DNA of 22,498 nt from Microbacteriaceae bacterium UBA1487 (GCA_002325245.1 DCRR01000011.1:244221-266718), one strand, 5' to 3'. Numbered from the stretch's first letter, positions 7,623 through 17,719 are shown. The notes: generated from the sequence alone by a model not told the origin. Numbers and translations are program-made.

Positions 7623-8596
7623 CGGGCCCTCCCGGTGAGTACGAGAATGATGAACAGCACGCCGCCGAGGAACTCGATGACGACCGGGAGCTCGGTTCCG
7701 AAGCCGAGCACCCGATCGAGCACCAGCTGCCCGCCGACGAGGGCGATCACGCCGACGGCGATGACGGCGGGGATGCTGTGGCGATGCCGGTGTCCGACAA
7801 GGCTGTAGGCGAGGTTGGCGGCGAGCAGGCCGAAGAACGCGACCGGGCCGACCAGCGCGGTGGAGGCCGCCACCATCACCGCGATGGCGACGACGGTGTG
7901 CATGACGACCGCGCGATGGCGGACGCCGAGGCCGATGGCGGGCGTCTCCCCGAGCGCGATCACATCGAGGGATCGCCGGATCGGCCACAGCGAGACGAGC
8001 GCCGCGACGACGAGGACCCCGGTCGGCAGCAGCAGGGTCCGGTCGACCGAGGTGAAGGAGGCGAAGACCAGGTTCTGCACGATCGCGAACGTGTCGGGAT
8101 CCAGGAGGCGCTGCAGGAAGGTCGTGATCGAGCGGAACAGGGTGCCCAGGATCAGCCCGGCCAGCACGATCACGTGGAGGTCGAGGCGGCGTCGGACGAA
8201 CAGCCACCAGTACAGGCCGACAACGGCGCCGGTCATCACGACGAGCTCGACCGCCCAGGATGCGGCGGCGGGCGCGCCGGCGAGGAAGGCCGGACCGAGA
8301 GTGAACGCGACGCCGGTCTGGATCATCAGGAACACCGCGTCGAATCCCATGATCCCGGGGGTCAGGATGCGATTGGCGGTGATGGTGTGGAACAGCACGG
8401 TGGCGACGCCGACGGCCGCCGCGGCGATGATCATGCCGGCGATGGTGCGCGAGCGCAGCCCGAGCGCGTACTCGGCGGCCGCCGGCAGGTCCGTGAACAG
8501 GTAGAGCGCCACGCACAGCAGGGCGAGGCTGGCGATCAGCGAGAGCCGGATCGCGGCGCGCGGACGACGGGGCGCGCGGGTGGCGAGCTCAACCAC
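7619..8596 (-). CDS. Iron-siderophore ABC transporter permease 2 (FecCD family, YclO/CeuC-like)
   Basis: A 325-residue FecCD-family permease with the usual nine or ten membrane helices. Motifs typical of this subgroup include FHTITANRILTPGIMGFDAVFLMIQT and, near the end, VGPVAFFGLLAANLAYSLVGHRHR, the region that contacts the ATPase. The start is GTG 8596, overlapping the end of permease 1 by 8 nt, with GAAGG upstream as ribosome site. The stop overlaps the ATPase start by 4 nt. It pairs with permease 1 to form the import channel. The NRILTP motif is what I recall of the YclO/FatC/CeuC branch, which works with catecholate siderophores such as petrobactin. The actual substrate is not shown by the sequence. 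Confidence 0.93.
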   Translation of the reverse strand: MVELATRAPRRPRAAIRLSLIASLALLCVALYLFTDLPAAAEYALGLRSRTIAGMIIAAAAVGVATVLFHTITANRILTPGIMGFDAVFLMIQTGVAFTLGPAFLAGAPAAASWAVELVVMTGAVVGLYWWLFVRRRLDLHVIVLAGLILGTLFRSITTFLQRLLDPDTFAIVQNLVFASFTSVDRTLLLPTGVLVVAALVSLWPIRRSLDVIALGETPAIGLGVRHRAVVMHTVVAIAVMVAASTALVGPVAFFGLLAANLAYSLVGHRHRHSIPAVIAVGVIALVGGQLVLDRVLGFGTELPVVIEFLGGVLFIILVLTGRAR

Positions 8597-9539
8597 GGGC
8601 CACCGCCTTCGAGGACGGCGAGCGCAGCAGGAGGGCGAGGAAGACCACGCTGCCCAGGATCCCCATCACGACGCCGAGCGGGATCTCGTAGGGGAAGTTC
8701 ACCAGCCGCCCGACGATGTCGCAGGCGAGCACCATCGCGGCGCCGATCATGGCGACGAGCGGCACCGTCCGACGCATGTTGTCGCCGACGAGGCGGCTCG
8801 CGATGTTGGGGACGATCAGCCCCAGGAACGGGATGACCCCGGTGGTGACGGTCGTGATCCCCGTGACGAGGGCGACGATCGCGACGCCGAGCACGAAGGT
8901 CGCGCGCGCGTTGAGTCCGAGGCCGCGCGCGGTGTCGCTGCCGAGTCCGGCGATGGTGAAGCGGTCGGCGGCGATCCAGGCGATCAGCGCCGCCGCCGCG
9001 GCCAGGTACAGCAGCTCGTATCGGCCGCGCAGGATGCTCGAGAGGTCGCCGAGGGCCCAGCTGTTCAGCTCCTGGAGGAGGTCGACGCGGTAGGCGAGGA
9101 AGGTGCTGGTCGCGGCGATGACGCCGGCGTACATGAGACCGACGACGGGCACGAGGACACTGGATCGCACCGGGATGCGCCGGGCGAGCCCGAGGAACCC
9201 CGCGACCCCGATCGCCGCCCCGAGAGTCGTCACGATGGCTTTGGCCCAGATCGGCATGCCGGGCTGGAGGACGAGCACGAACAGCAGCGCGAGCGTGGCG
9301 GCGTCGCTGGCGCCCGTCGTGGACGGCTCGACGAAGCGGTTGCGCGTCAGCACCTGCATGAGAAGTCCGGTGACGGACATCGAGACGCCGACCAGGATCA
9401 GGGCGACGGTGCGCGGGATGCGGCTCGCCAGTAGGACCAGGGCGTCCAGTTCGGCCACCCCGATGAACACCGACACGACCGCGAGGGCCGCGACCAGCGC
9501 GGCCCCCGCGATCGTGAGGGTTCGGGTCCTGGGGTTCAG
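8589..9539 (-). CDS. Iron-siderophore ABC transporter permease 1 (FecCD family, YclN/CeuB-like), probable CTG start
   Basis: A FecCD-family permease of 316 residues if started at CTG 9539. The only ATG, GTG or TTG available in frame is GTG 9476, which removes most of the first membrane helix and leaves 295 residues. The family normally has about 20 residues before the SVFIGV segment, and the CTG lies 21 codons before that GTG. GAAGG sits 8 nt before the CTG, and the CTG is 4 nt after the binding-protein stop, as expected for a tight operon. Other motifs: SRIPRTVALILVGVSMSVTG, LTRNRFVEPSTTG, GRYELLYL, GVIPFLGLIVPNIASR and FPYEIPLGVVMG. It forms the membrane channel with permease 2. The protein family is near certain; the start is an inference. 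Confidence 0.9.
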   Translation of the reverse strand: MNPRTRTLTIAGAALVAALAVVSVFIGVAELDALVLLASRIPRTVALILVGVSMSVTGLLMQVLTRNRFVEPSTTGASDAATLALLFVLVLQPGMPIWAKAIVTTLGAAIGVAGFLGLARRIPVRSSVLVPVVGLMYAGVIAATSTFLAYRVDLLQELNSWALGDLSSILRGRYELLYLAAAAALIAWIAADRFTIAGLGSDTARGLGLNARATFVLGVAIVALVTGITTVTTGVIPFLGLIVPNIASRLVGDNMRRTVPLVAMIGAAMVLACDIVGRLVNFPYEIPLGVVMGILGSVVFLALLLRSPSSKAVARG

Positions 9540-9543
9540 GGTG

Positions 9544-10584
9544 TCAGCCTTCGAGTCCCGCGACGACCGCGTCGAGCACGTTGCCGACCGCCGTCAGGCC
9601 GCTGATGACGATGTACAGCTCGGAGGCGGGGAGGTAGATGATCTGGTCCTCCTGCGCGGCCGTGGTCGCGCCGACGAGCTCGTTGTCGAGCACCTCCGCG
9701 GCGGCGCTGTCGCCGGTCGCCTCGCCGGTCGCCGCGCCGCGGTCGAGAACGAGCAGCCAGTCGGGGTCGACCGAGAAGATGAACTCGTTGGAGACGACGT
9801 CGCCGTGCGGGGACCCCTCCGCGCCGGGAAGCTCGGCAGCGGGAACCGCCGAGGTGAACCCGAGCTCGTCGAAGAAGTAGCCGAAACGCGAGCCTTCCGC
9901 GTAGGCGCCGTACTCGCCGCCGGTGACGATGAGCATGAGGGCCGAACCGGCGTCGGGCGCGAGGGCCGAGATCTCATCGATCCGGGTCTCGATGTCGCCG
10001 ACGAGGTCGGCGACCGCGTCCTCCGCACCGAAGATCTCGCCGAGCTGGGTGGCCCGCACGATGGCGGCTGCCGGGTCGAACGCGCCGCCGGCCGCGGCGG
10101 TGAGGTCGATCGTGGTGGTGATCTCGGCGAGCTCGTCATACGCGGAGGACGAGCGCGCCGCCGTAACGATCAGGTCGGGGTTCAGCTCGGCGACGGCCTC
10201 GAAGTCGGGCTCGAACAGCGTGCCGACGGTCGGGAGCTCGGCGTACTCGGCGAGGTACTCGGGCAGCACGGCTTCGGGGATGCCAACGACGGCGGCGCCG
10301 AGACCGAGCGCGTCCAGCGTGTCGAGGGTGGCCAGGTCGAAGGTGATGACGCTGGTGGGCCGGAAGGGGACCTCGACGCTCTCGGAGGGCAGCGAGTAGT
10401 CGACCACGGTCTGGTCCGTGGCGGTGGTGTCGTCGCTGGCCATGAATGCCGGCTTGGCGTTCTCCACGACGACGGTCGCAGTGGCGACGGCCTCGGGTTC
10501 GGCCGTGCCGCTGCAGGCGCTGAGCCCGAGAGCGGTGACGACGGCGAGGGCGGCGGTGATCGATGATCGGCGATGAATGCGCAT
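9544..10584 (-). CDS. Iron-siderophore ABC transporter substrate-binding lipoprotein (YclQ/CeuE-like)
   Basis: A 346-residue periplasmic-binding-protein-like lipoprotein that captures a ferric siderophore outside the membrane. ATG 10584 is chosen over an upstream in-frame start because it begins a lipoprotein signal (MRIHRRSS, hydrophobic core, LSAC with Cys24). It has AAGGAGA 10 nt upstream. The mature region has the fold-typical VITFDLATLDTLDALGLGAAVVG, TLFEPDFEAVAELNPDLIVTA and AARSSSAYDEL segments that I recall from YclQ/CeuE/FatB proteins. It is the first gene of the importer operon. Permease 1 starts about 4 nt downstream. Expression is probably controlled by the iron box at 10676-10694. 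Confidence 0.93.
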   Translation of the reverse strand: MRIHRRSSITAALAVVTALGLSACSGTAEPEAVATATVVVENAKPAFMASDDTTATDQTVVDYSLPSESVEVPFRPTSVITFDLATLDTLDALGLGAAVVGIPEAVLPEYLAEYAELPTVGTLFEPDFEAVAELNPDLIVTAARSSSAYDELAEITTTIDLTAAAGGAFDPAAAIVRATQLGEIFGAEDAVADLVGDIETRIDEISALAPDAGSALMLIVTGGEYGAYAEGSRFGYFFDELGFTSAVPAAELPGAEGSPHGDVVSNEFIFSVDPDWLLVLDRGAATGEATGDSAAAEVLDNELVGATTAAQEDQIIYLPASELYIVISGLTAVGNVLDAVVAGLEG

Positions 10585-10662
10585 CGAGGTTGTTTCTCCT
10601 TGGGTCGGTGACCGGGTGTTCTCCCGGGCCTGACGGCGCGTACCGGGCGGCACGCCTCGGCG

Positions 10663-10693
10663 AGCATATCCGAAGTTAGGTGAGGCTTACCAA
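10663..10693 (-). promoter_or_regulatory. Promoter of the iron importer operon
   Basis: Minus strand: TATGCT (10663-10668) as -10 and TTGGTA (10688-10693) as a weak -35 with a 19-bp spacer. The iron box covers the -35 and part of the spacer, so a bound repressor would block polymerase. Confidence 0.5.
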
Positions 10694-10694
10694 A
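10676..10694. promoter_or_regulatory. DtxR/IdeR iron box between the importer and SIP genes
   Basis: TTAGGTGAGGCTTACCAAA matches the DtxR/IdeR consensus TTAGGTTAGSCTAACCTAA at 16 of 19 positions and is an imperfect dyad. It lies between the divergent importer operon and the siderophore-interacting protein gene, overlapping promoter elements of both. Fe(II)-loaded repressor would be expected to silence both directions. Confidence 0.85.
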
Positions 10695-10705
10695 CTCAAA
10701 ATCGG

Positions 10706-10711
10706 TAGAGT
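10706..10711 (+). promoter_or_regulatory. Candidate leaderless -10 for the SIP gene
   Basis: TAGAGT, then 7 nt, then ATG 10719. The iron box ends 11 nt upstream of it. Confidence 0.55.
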
Positions 10712-10718
10712 AGACACG

Positions 10719-11453
10719 ATGGTCTTCTCACTCGTTCGCACCCCGCTCCCCAACGGCCCGCGCCGTGTCGCCGTTCGCAGCGTCGACGCGCTGACGCCGA
10801 CATACCTTCGCATCGCCCTCGAAGGCGACTTCGCCGACTTCGAGTCGCGCGGCGCCGATGACCACCTGCGTTTGTTCTTCGTGCCCGACGATGTCGACGC
10901 CGCGGAGCTCGCCGAGCTGCGCCCGTTCCCCTCGCGGGAGTACACCCCGGTCTCGTGGAGCGCCGACGAGCTCACGCTCGACGTCGTCGTGCACGGCGAG
11001 GGGCCCGGCTCGAACTGGGCCGCCTCGGCCACGCCGGGCAACGGCGCGATGGTCGGCGGGCCGCGCGGCTCGCAGGTGCTCGACGGACGGCCCGATCACT
11101 GGCTGCTGGCCGGTGACCGCACCGCGCTCCCTGCCATCCGACGGTTCGCGGCCCAGGCGGCCTCCGGTGTTCCGGTCGACGTCGTGGTGATCGCCGAGGA
11201 TCCCGCCGATGAGCAGGCGATCTCGTCACCGGGCGACCTCCGGGTCACCTGGGTTCGCGACTTGGATGCGCTGATCGCGGCGCTCGGCGCCGCGCCGCAC
11301 CGAGACGGCGACGGCTTCGCGTTCGTGGCCGCCGAGCAGTCGGTCGTGAAGCCGGCGCGCGCCGCGCTCGTGGCGGCGGGATTCGACCTCGAGCGGTCGA
11401 TCGTGAAGGGCTACTGGAAGCGCGGCGAAGCCGAGTACCACGCGCCCCACTGA
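10719..11453 (+). CDS. Siderophore-interacting protein (FAD-binding ferric-siderophore reductase, ViuB-like)
   Basis: A 244-residue cytoplasmic flavoprotein of the SIP family, which reduces or releases iron from imported ferric siderophores using NAD(P)H. The N-terminal half is the FAD-binding barrel with the flavin motif SREYTPVSW. The C-terminal half is the SIP domain, ending in the family-typical GYWKRGEAEYHAPH. ATG 10719 is preferred over an upstream in-frame GTG at 10680, which lies inside the iron box. ATG 10719 also has TAGAGT 7 nt before it. Its divergence from the ABC importer across one iron box makes uptake and iron release a single regulon. Confidence 0.93.
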   Translation: MVFSLVRTPLPNGPRRVAVRSVDALTPTYLRIALEGDFADFESRGADDHLRLFFVPDDVDAAELAELRPFPSREYTPVSWSADELTLDVVVHGEGPGSNWAASATPGNGAMVGGPRGSQVLDGRPDHWLLAGDRTALPAIRRFAAQAASGVPVDVVVIAEDPADEQAISSPGDLRVTWVRDLDALIAALGAAPHRDGDGFAFVAAEQSVVKPARAALVAAGFDLERSIVKGYWKRGEAEYHAPH

Positions 11454-11497
11454 GTCCGCGGCGCCGTGATCGGCCCCGCTGCGTCGGCTGTGCCGTC

Positions 11498-11503
11498 TAG
11501 CCT
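11498..11503 (+). promoter_or_regulatory. Candidate leaderless -10 for recQ
   Basis: TAGCCT, then 6 nt, then ATG 11510. No Shine-Dalgarno is visible in the intervening bases and no clear -35 is seen. Confidence 0.5.
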
Positions 11504-11509
11504 GGACGC

Positions 11510-13336
<1,827 letters not shown>

Positions 13337-13345
13337 TCTCGTGCC

Positions 13346-13827
13346 ATGACCGACCGTCTGAGTCGTCGTGCGGGCGATTTCGCCGCCGGCGTCGCGCTGC
13401 TCGTGTTCCCCTTCGTGACCGCGATCGTGAAGCTCATCGCCCCCGGCTGGATGGCGCTCTTCTACCTGACCGGCCTGATCGTGTTCGTGCCGCTCTACGT
13501 GCTCGTCGTGGTGATCGTCATCACCGGATTCTTCGCCCGACGCAGCCCCTTCGCTTTCGTCGCCGGGGGCCGGGTGCGTGCCCGGATCGCCGCTGGACGC
13601 ACATCGGCACGTTCCTGCTCGCGACGGCCGTGCTCGTCGACGGCGGGGATGACGGCACCTGGACCTCGCCCCTCGCGCTGATCCTCGGGCTTCCGACCAA
13701 CACCGACTTCGCGGATGCGGCGAACGTGGCCTTCTACCCCCTCACGCTGCTGTCGGGCGTCGCCCTCGTCTGGCTGACGGTCGAGTGGATCGTGGCGCTG
13801 CGCGCGCGGTCACGTGCGATGAACTAG
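13346..13827 (+). pseudogene. Four-helix membrane protein gene with an apparent frameshift
   Basis: Two overlapping frames make one plausible protein. Frame A runs from ATG 13346 through two hydrophobic helices to about RRSPFAFVAGG. It then turns into Arg/Ser-rich sequence, the usual look of a GC-rich wrong frame, and ends at 13681. Frame B picks up with RRWTHIGTFLLATAVLVDGG, a third helix, and a fourth near VAFYPLTLLSGVALVWLTVEW, ending at 13827. Restoring one G in the G5 run at 13565-13569 joins them into a 160-residue, four-helix protein. The cause could be a sequencing error, a real mutation, or less likely a -1 ribosomal shift. I do not recognise the family. The gene's 3' end overlaps the convergent MFS gene by 18 nt. 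Confidence 0.75.
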
Positions 13828-15399
13828 TTCCGCATCCTCGGTCTCGCGCCGTCCGCCGAGGGAGGCGGAGGCGACAAGTCCGGCGGTCAGGAAGCCGGCG
13901 GCGGCCAGCGCCGCGAGCCGCGTGGAGTCGGTGAACGCCTCGCGCGCCGCGTCGGCGACGGCGGGCTGCGCCGCGTCGAACCCGGAGATGGCGGTGCCGG
14001 CGCTGTCGACCACGGCATCCACGATCTCCGCGCGCGCCGACTCGGCGAAGCCCTCGTCGGCGAGTCTCGCGTCGAGGTGCGTGCCGAGGGCCCCGAACAG
14101 GATCGTGCCGAGGATCGCGATGCCGAGAGCCGAGCCGACCTGGCGCGAGGTGCTCTGGGTGCCGGAGGCGCGTCCGCTCTCCTCGATCGGCACGTCGTTC
14201 AACACGACGCCGGTCAGCTGCGCGGTCGCGAGCCCCACGCCGAAGCCGTACACCGCGAGCCCGCCGGCGATCGCCCACGGCGAGACGTCGACCGCGAGCA
14301 CGAGCGCCACGATCAGCAGCCCGAGGATTTCGGCGAGCAGTCCCGCACGCACGATCAGCACCGGGCGCAGTCGCGCCCCGAGCGAGCCGGCGAAGCCGCT
14401 GGCCACGAAGCTGCCGCCGGCGAGGGCGACCAGCACGAGTCCCGCCTGCAGTGCGTCGTAGTCGAGCACGGTCTGCAGCCAGAGCGGGATGGAGAGGATG
14501 ATGCCGAACTCGCCGAGCGACACCAGCATCGCGACGATGTTGCCGTTGCGGAACGACGGGATGCGGAACAGGCCGAAGTCGATGAGCGTGCTGCGCCCGG
14601 AGCGCGAGCGCCGCAGGCCCCACATGATGAAGGCGACCAGGGCGAGTGCCGAGACCGCGAACGCAAGCGGGACCGGCGACAGGTCGAGTGGCCAGGTCCA
14701 GTCGCCGACCTGGAAGGGAGTATCGATCAGCCACCAGCCGTAGCTGCGGCCCTCGATGAGTCCGAAGACGAGCGTGCCGAACAGCACCACCGAGATCGCG
14801 GCGCCGACGAGGTCGAGCCGGCCGGGGTTCGGGTCGCGCGACGCGGCGACGAACAGCAGGGCTCCGACGATGATGATGATCCCGAGCGGCACGTTGATGC
14901 CGAAGGCCCAGCGCCAGCTGAAGAAGGTGGTCAGCCACCCGCCGAGCAGGGGCCCGACCGCCGCCATGCCGCCGATCGTGGAGCCCCAGACGGCGAAGGC
15001 GATCGCCCGGTCCTTGCCGCGGAACCCGGCGTTGATGATCGACAGCGTGGTCGGCAGCAGCATCGCCCCGCCGACGCCCTGCACGACGCGCGCGGCAATG
15101 AGCGCCCCGCCCGAGCCCGCAAGCGCGGCGACCACGCTGGAGAGGGCGAAGATCGTGATGCCGAGCAGCAGCATCCGGCGTCGACCGATGCGGTCGGCGA
15201 GCGTGCCGAACACGAGCAGCAGGGAGGCGAAGACGAGCGTGTAGCTCTCCTGCACCCACTGCACCTCGGTCGAGCTCAGCCCGAGCTCTTCGACGATCGA
15301 GGGCACCGCCACGGTGACGATCGTCGAGTCGACGATGATCAGGGCGACGGCGAGGCTGACGACGACAAGGCCGATCCAGCGGGTGCGAGGTGAGGGCAC
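13810..15399 (-). CDS. MFS drug exporter, DHA2 family (EmrB/QacA-like, 14 helices)
   Basis: A 529-residue major-facilitator exporter in the cytoplasmic membrane, driven by the proton gradient. Family marks: VDSTIVTVAVPSI in the first helix (Asp24), motif A GTLADRIGRRRMLLLG (about 65-80) and QGVGGAMLLPTTLSIINAGF. The antiporter motif region IGGMAAVGPLLGGWL is followed by WRWAFGINVPLG. Length and pattern suit the 14-helix DHA2 group, which includes multidrug and antiseptic exporters. The substrate is unknown. GTG 15399 has AAGGAG 7 nt upstream. A TAGCGT further upstream is a possible -10 with a leader of about 30 nt. It is divergent from the acyl-CoA oxidase gene; no regulator gene lies beside it. 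Confidence 0.93.
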   Translation of the reverse strand: MPSPRTRWIGLVVVSLAVALIIVDSTIVTVAVPSIVEELGLSSTEVQWVQESYTLVFASLLLVFGTLADRIGRRRMLLLGITIFALSSVVAALAGSGGALIAARVVQGVGGAMLLPTTLSIINAGFRGKDRAIAFAVWGSTIGGMAAVGPLLGGWLTTFFSWRWAFGINVPLGIIIIVGALLFVAASRDPNPGRLDLVGAAISVVLFGTLVFGLIEGRSYGWWLIDTPFQVGDWTWPLDLSPVPLAFAVSALALVAFIMWGLRRSRSGRSTLIDFGLFRIPSFRNGNIVAMLVSLGEFGIILSIPLWLQTVLDYDALQAGLVLVALAGGSFVASGFAGSLGARLRPVLIVRAGLLAEILGLLIVALVLAVDVSPWAIAGGLAVYGFGVGLATAQLTGVVLNDVPIEESGRASGTQSTSRQVGSALGIAILGTILFGALGTHLDARLADEGFAESARAEIVDAVVDSAGTAISGFDAAQPAVADAAREAFTDSTRLAALAAAGFLTAGLVASASLGGRRETEDAELVHRT

Positions 15400-15493
15400 G
15401 CAGAAACTCCTTCGAGCGTCGAACTATCTCACGCTAGCACCGCGCCGTGGGGGCGAGTTGCGCGCTGAAACCTCTAGCCCTCCCGAGGATCGA

Positions 15494-15510
15494 TTGTGGA
15501 TTGGGCACAA
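15494..15510. promoter_or_regulatory. Short dyad between the MFS and acyl-CoA oxidase genes
   Basis: TTGTG, a 7-nt spacer, then CACAA. It is the clearest inverted repeat in the 220-nt divergent region and could be a repressor site, but five-base arms are weak evidence. Otherwise the region shows only TAGCCT at 15582-15587 as a possible -10 for the oxidase gene. Confidence 0.25.
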
Positions 15511-15619
15511 CGAACTGAACCCGCCGCGCCGTGTCGATTGCGCTCCCAAACGACAATCTCGCATCTCCCCGGCGCCGGACGTAGCCTCACGTCAGGACCT
15601 CACGAGGGAGTTGTGTGTC

Positions 15620-17719
15620 ATGACCGATCTGGTCGATCGTCCCGCCGCTGCGGACGCAAATGGTTTCGAGAACACCGAGACGAGCGCGATCGAGACGAGC
15701 GCTCTGAACGTCGACGTCGCCGCGCTCGGGGAGCAGCTGCTCGGCCGCTGGGCGGACGCCCGCCGCCGCTCGCGCGAGTTCATGAAGGACCCGGCGATGT
15801 GGCGCGATCCCGCGCTCGGCATGGATGAGCACCGCGAGCGCGTGCTCGGCCAGCTGAAGCTGCTGGTCGAGAACGGCTCCGTGCACCGCGCCTTCCCGAA
15901 GAAGTTCGGCGGCGACGACGACCACGGCGGGTTCCTCGCCGCCTTCGAGGAGATCGTCACCGCCGACCCCTCGCTGCAGATCAAGTCGGGCGTGCAGTGG
16001 GGCCTGTTCGCCTCGGCGATTCTGCACCTCGGCACCGAGAGCCACCACGAGCGCTTCCTGCCCGCGGCCCTCAGCCTCGAGGTACCCGGCGCCTTCGCCA
16101 TGACCGAGACCGGTCACGGCTCCGACGTCGCCTCGATCGGCACGACCGCCACCTACGACGAGGCCGCCGACGAGTTCGTCATCCACACGCCGTTCCGCGC
16201 CGCGTGGAAGGACTACCTCGGCAACGCCGCCCTGCACGGCACCGCCGCCGTCGTGTTCGCGCAGCTCATCACCAAGGGCGTCAACCACGGGGTGCACGCC
16301 TTCTACGTGCCGATCCGCGACGAGAACGGATTCCTCCCCGGCGTCGGCGGCGAGGACGACGGGCTGAAGGGCGGCCTCAACGGCATCGACAACGGCCGCC
16401 TGCACTTCACCCATGTCCGCGTTCCGCGCACCAACCTGCTCGACCGCTACGGCCACGTTGCCGAGGGCGGCCAGTACACCTCGCCGATCGAGAGCCCCGG
16501 TCGCCGCTTCTTCACGATGATCGGCACCCTCGTGCAGGGCCGTGTCTCCCTCGACGGCGCCTCCGTCGTTGCGAGCAAGATGGCCCTCATGATCGCGGTG
16601 CGCTACGCCGCTGCGCGTCGCCAGTTCGCCGATGGCACTGACCGCGGCGAGGTGACGCTGCTCGACTACCAGCGCCACCAGCGCCGCCTGCTGCCGCGTC
16701 TCGCCGCGACCTACGCGATGTCGTTCGCGCACGAGACCCTGCTCGAGAAGTTCCACGCGGTGTTCTCCGGCGCCGACGACACCGACGACGACCGCCAGGA
16801 GCTCGAGACGCTCGCCGCAGCGCTCAAGACCTTCAGCACGTGGAAGGCGCTCGACATCCTGCAGGAGAGCCGCGAGGCGTGCGGCGGCTCCGGCTTCCTC
16901 GCCGAGAACCGCCTCACCGGACTTCGCGCCGACTTCGACATCTACGTCACCTTCGAGGGCGACAACAACGTGCTGCTGCAGCTCGTCGGCAAGCGCCTGA
17001 TGTCGGACTACGCGCGACGCTTCGCCAAGGCGGATGCGGGCGCGCTGGCGTCGCTCGTCGCCGGGCAGGTCGGCGACGTCGCCATCAACCGCTCGGGGCT
17101 GCGCGCGCTCGCGCAGAAGGTCGCCGACTTCGGCTCGACCGCCCGCTCGATCGGCTACGTGCGCGGCACCGACGCGCAGCGTCAGCTGCTCACCGACCGC
17201 GTCGAGAGCATGGTCGCGGAGCTGGCAGGGCACCTCCGCGAGGTGGGCAAGCTGCCCGCCGAAGAGGCCGCGGCTCTGTTCAACCGCCACCAGAACGACC
17301 TCATCACGGCGGCGCGCGCCCACTCCGAGCTGCTCGAGTGGGAGGCGTTCACCGAGGCGCTCGACGAGGTGACGGACGCCGACACCAAGCAGGTGCTCAC
17401 CTGGCTGCGCGACCTGTTCGGCTTCACCCTCATCGAGGACAACCTCGACTGGTACCTGCTCCACGGCCGGCTGTCCGCGCCGCGAGCGCGCGCCATCACC
17501 GACTACATCGACGACCGGCTGCTGCCGCGGCTGCGTCCGCACGCCGTCGACCTGGTCGACGCGTTCGGCTACGAGCCCGAGCACCTGCGGGCGCCGAACG
17601 CGACGAGCGCCGAGCGCGAGCGTCAGGAGGAGGCGCGGGCCTACTACCGCGACCTCGAGGCGACGGGGCTGGCGCCGGTGATGGAGAAGGCTCCGAAGAA
17701 GGCGTCCAAGAAGGGCTGA
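15620..17719 (+). CDS. Acyl-CoA oxidase/dehydrogenase family flavoenzyme
   Basis: A 699-residue flavoenzyme that introduces the 2,3 double bond into acyl-CoA, the first step of fatty-acid beta-oxidation. ATG 15620 is chosen because GAGGGAG lies 9 nt upstream; the frame is open further upstream without coding character. The length of about 700, the motif AMTETGHGSDV, the GIDNGRLHFTHVRVPRTNLLDRYG segment and TFEGDNNVLLQ with the likely catalytic base Glu446 fit the peroxisomal-type acyl-CoA oxidase branch. That branch is larger than standard 380-residue acyl-CoA dehydrogenases. The end is Lys-rich (KAPKKASKKG), which is odd for a bacterial enzyme but probably only a flexible tail. Whether O2 or an electron-transfer flavoprotein is the acceptor cannot be told. 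It is followed 2 nt later by the methyltransferase-like gene. Confidence 0.92.
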   Translation: MTDLVDRPAAADANGFENTETSAIETSALNVDVAALGEQLLGRWADARRRSREFMKDPAMWRDPALGMDEHRERVLGQLKLLVENGSVHRAFPKKFGGDDDHGGFLAAFEEIVTADPSLQIKSGVQWGLFASAILHLGTESHHERFLPAALSLEVPGAFAMTETGHGSDVASIGTTATYDEAADEFVIHTPFRAAWKDYLGNAALHGTAAVVFAQLITKGVNHGVHAFYVPIRDENGFLPGVGGEDDGLKGGLNGIDNGRLHFTHVRVPRTNLLDRYGHVAEGGQYTSPIESPGRRFFTMIGTLVQGRVSLDGASVVASKMALMIAVRYAAARRQFADGTDRGEVTLLDYQRHQRRLLPRLAATYAMSFAHETLLEKFHAVFSGADDTDDDRQELETLAAALKTFSTWKALDILQESREACGGSGFLAENRLTGLRADFDIYVTFEGDNNVLLQLVGKRLMSDYARRFAKADAGALASLVAGQVGDVAINRSGLRALAQKVADFGSTARSIGYVRGTDAQRQLLTDRVESMVAELAGHLREVGKLPAEEAAALFNRHQNDLITAARAHSELLEWEAFTEALDEVTDADTKQVLTWLRDLFGFTLIEDNLDWYLLHGRLSAPRARAITDYIDDRLLPRLRPHAVDLVDAFGYEPEHLRAPNATSAERERQEEARAYYRDLEATGLAPVMEKAPKKASKKG

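Noticed and set aside
13742..15259. 505-residue minus-strand frame overlapping the MFS gene
   Set aside because: Arg/Ala/Gly-rich frame shadow of the MFS gene with no membrane segments or motifs.
15587..17584. 665-residue open frame antisense to the acyl-CoA oxidase gene
   Set aside because: It is a shadow of codon bias; the plus-strand product has all family motifs and a good ribosome site.
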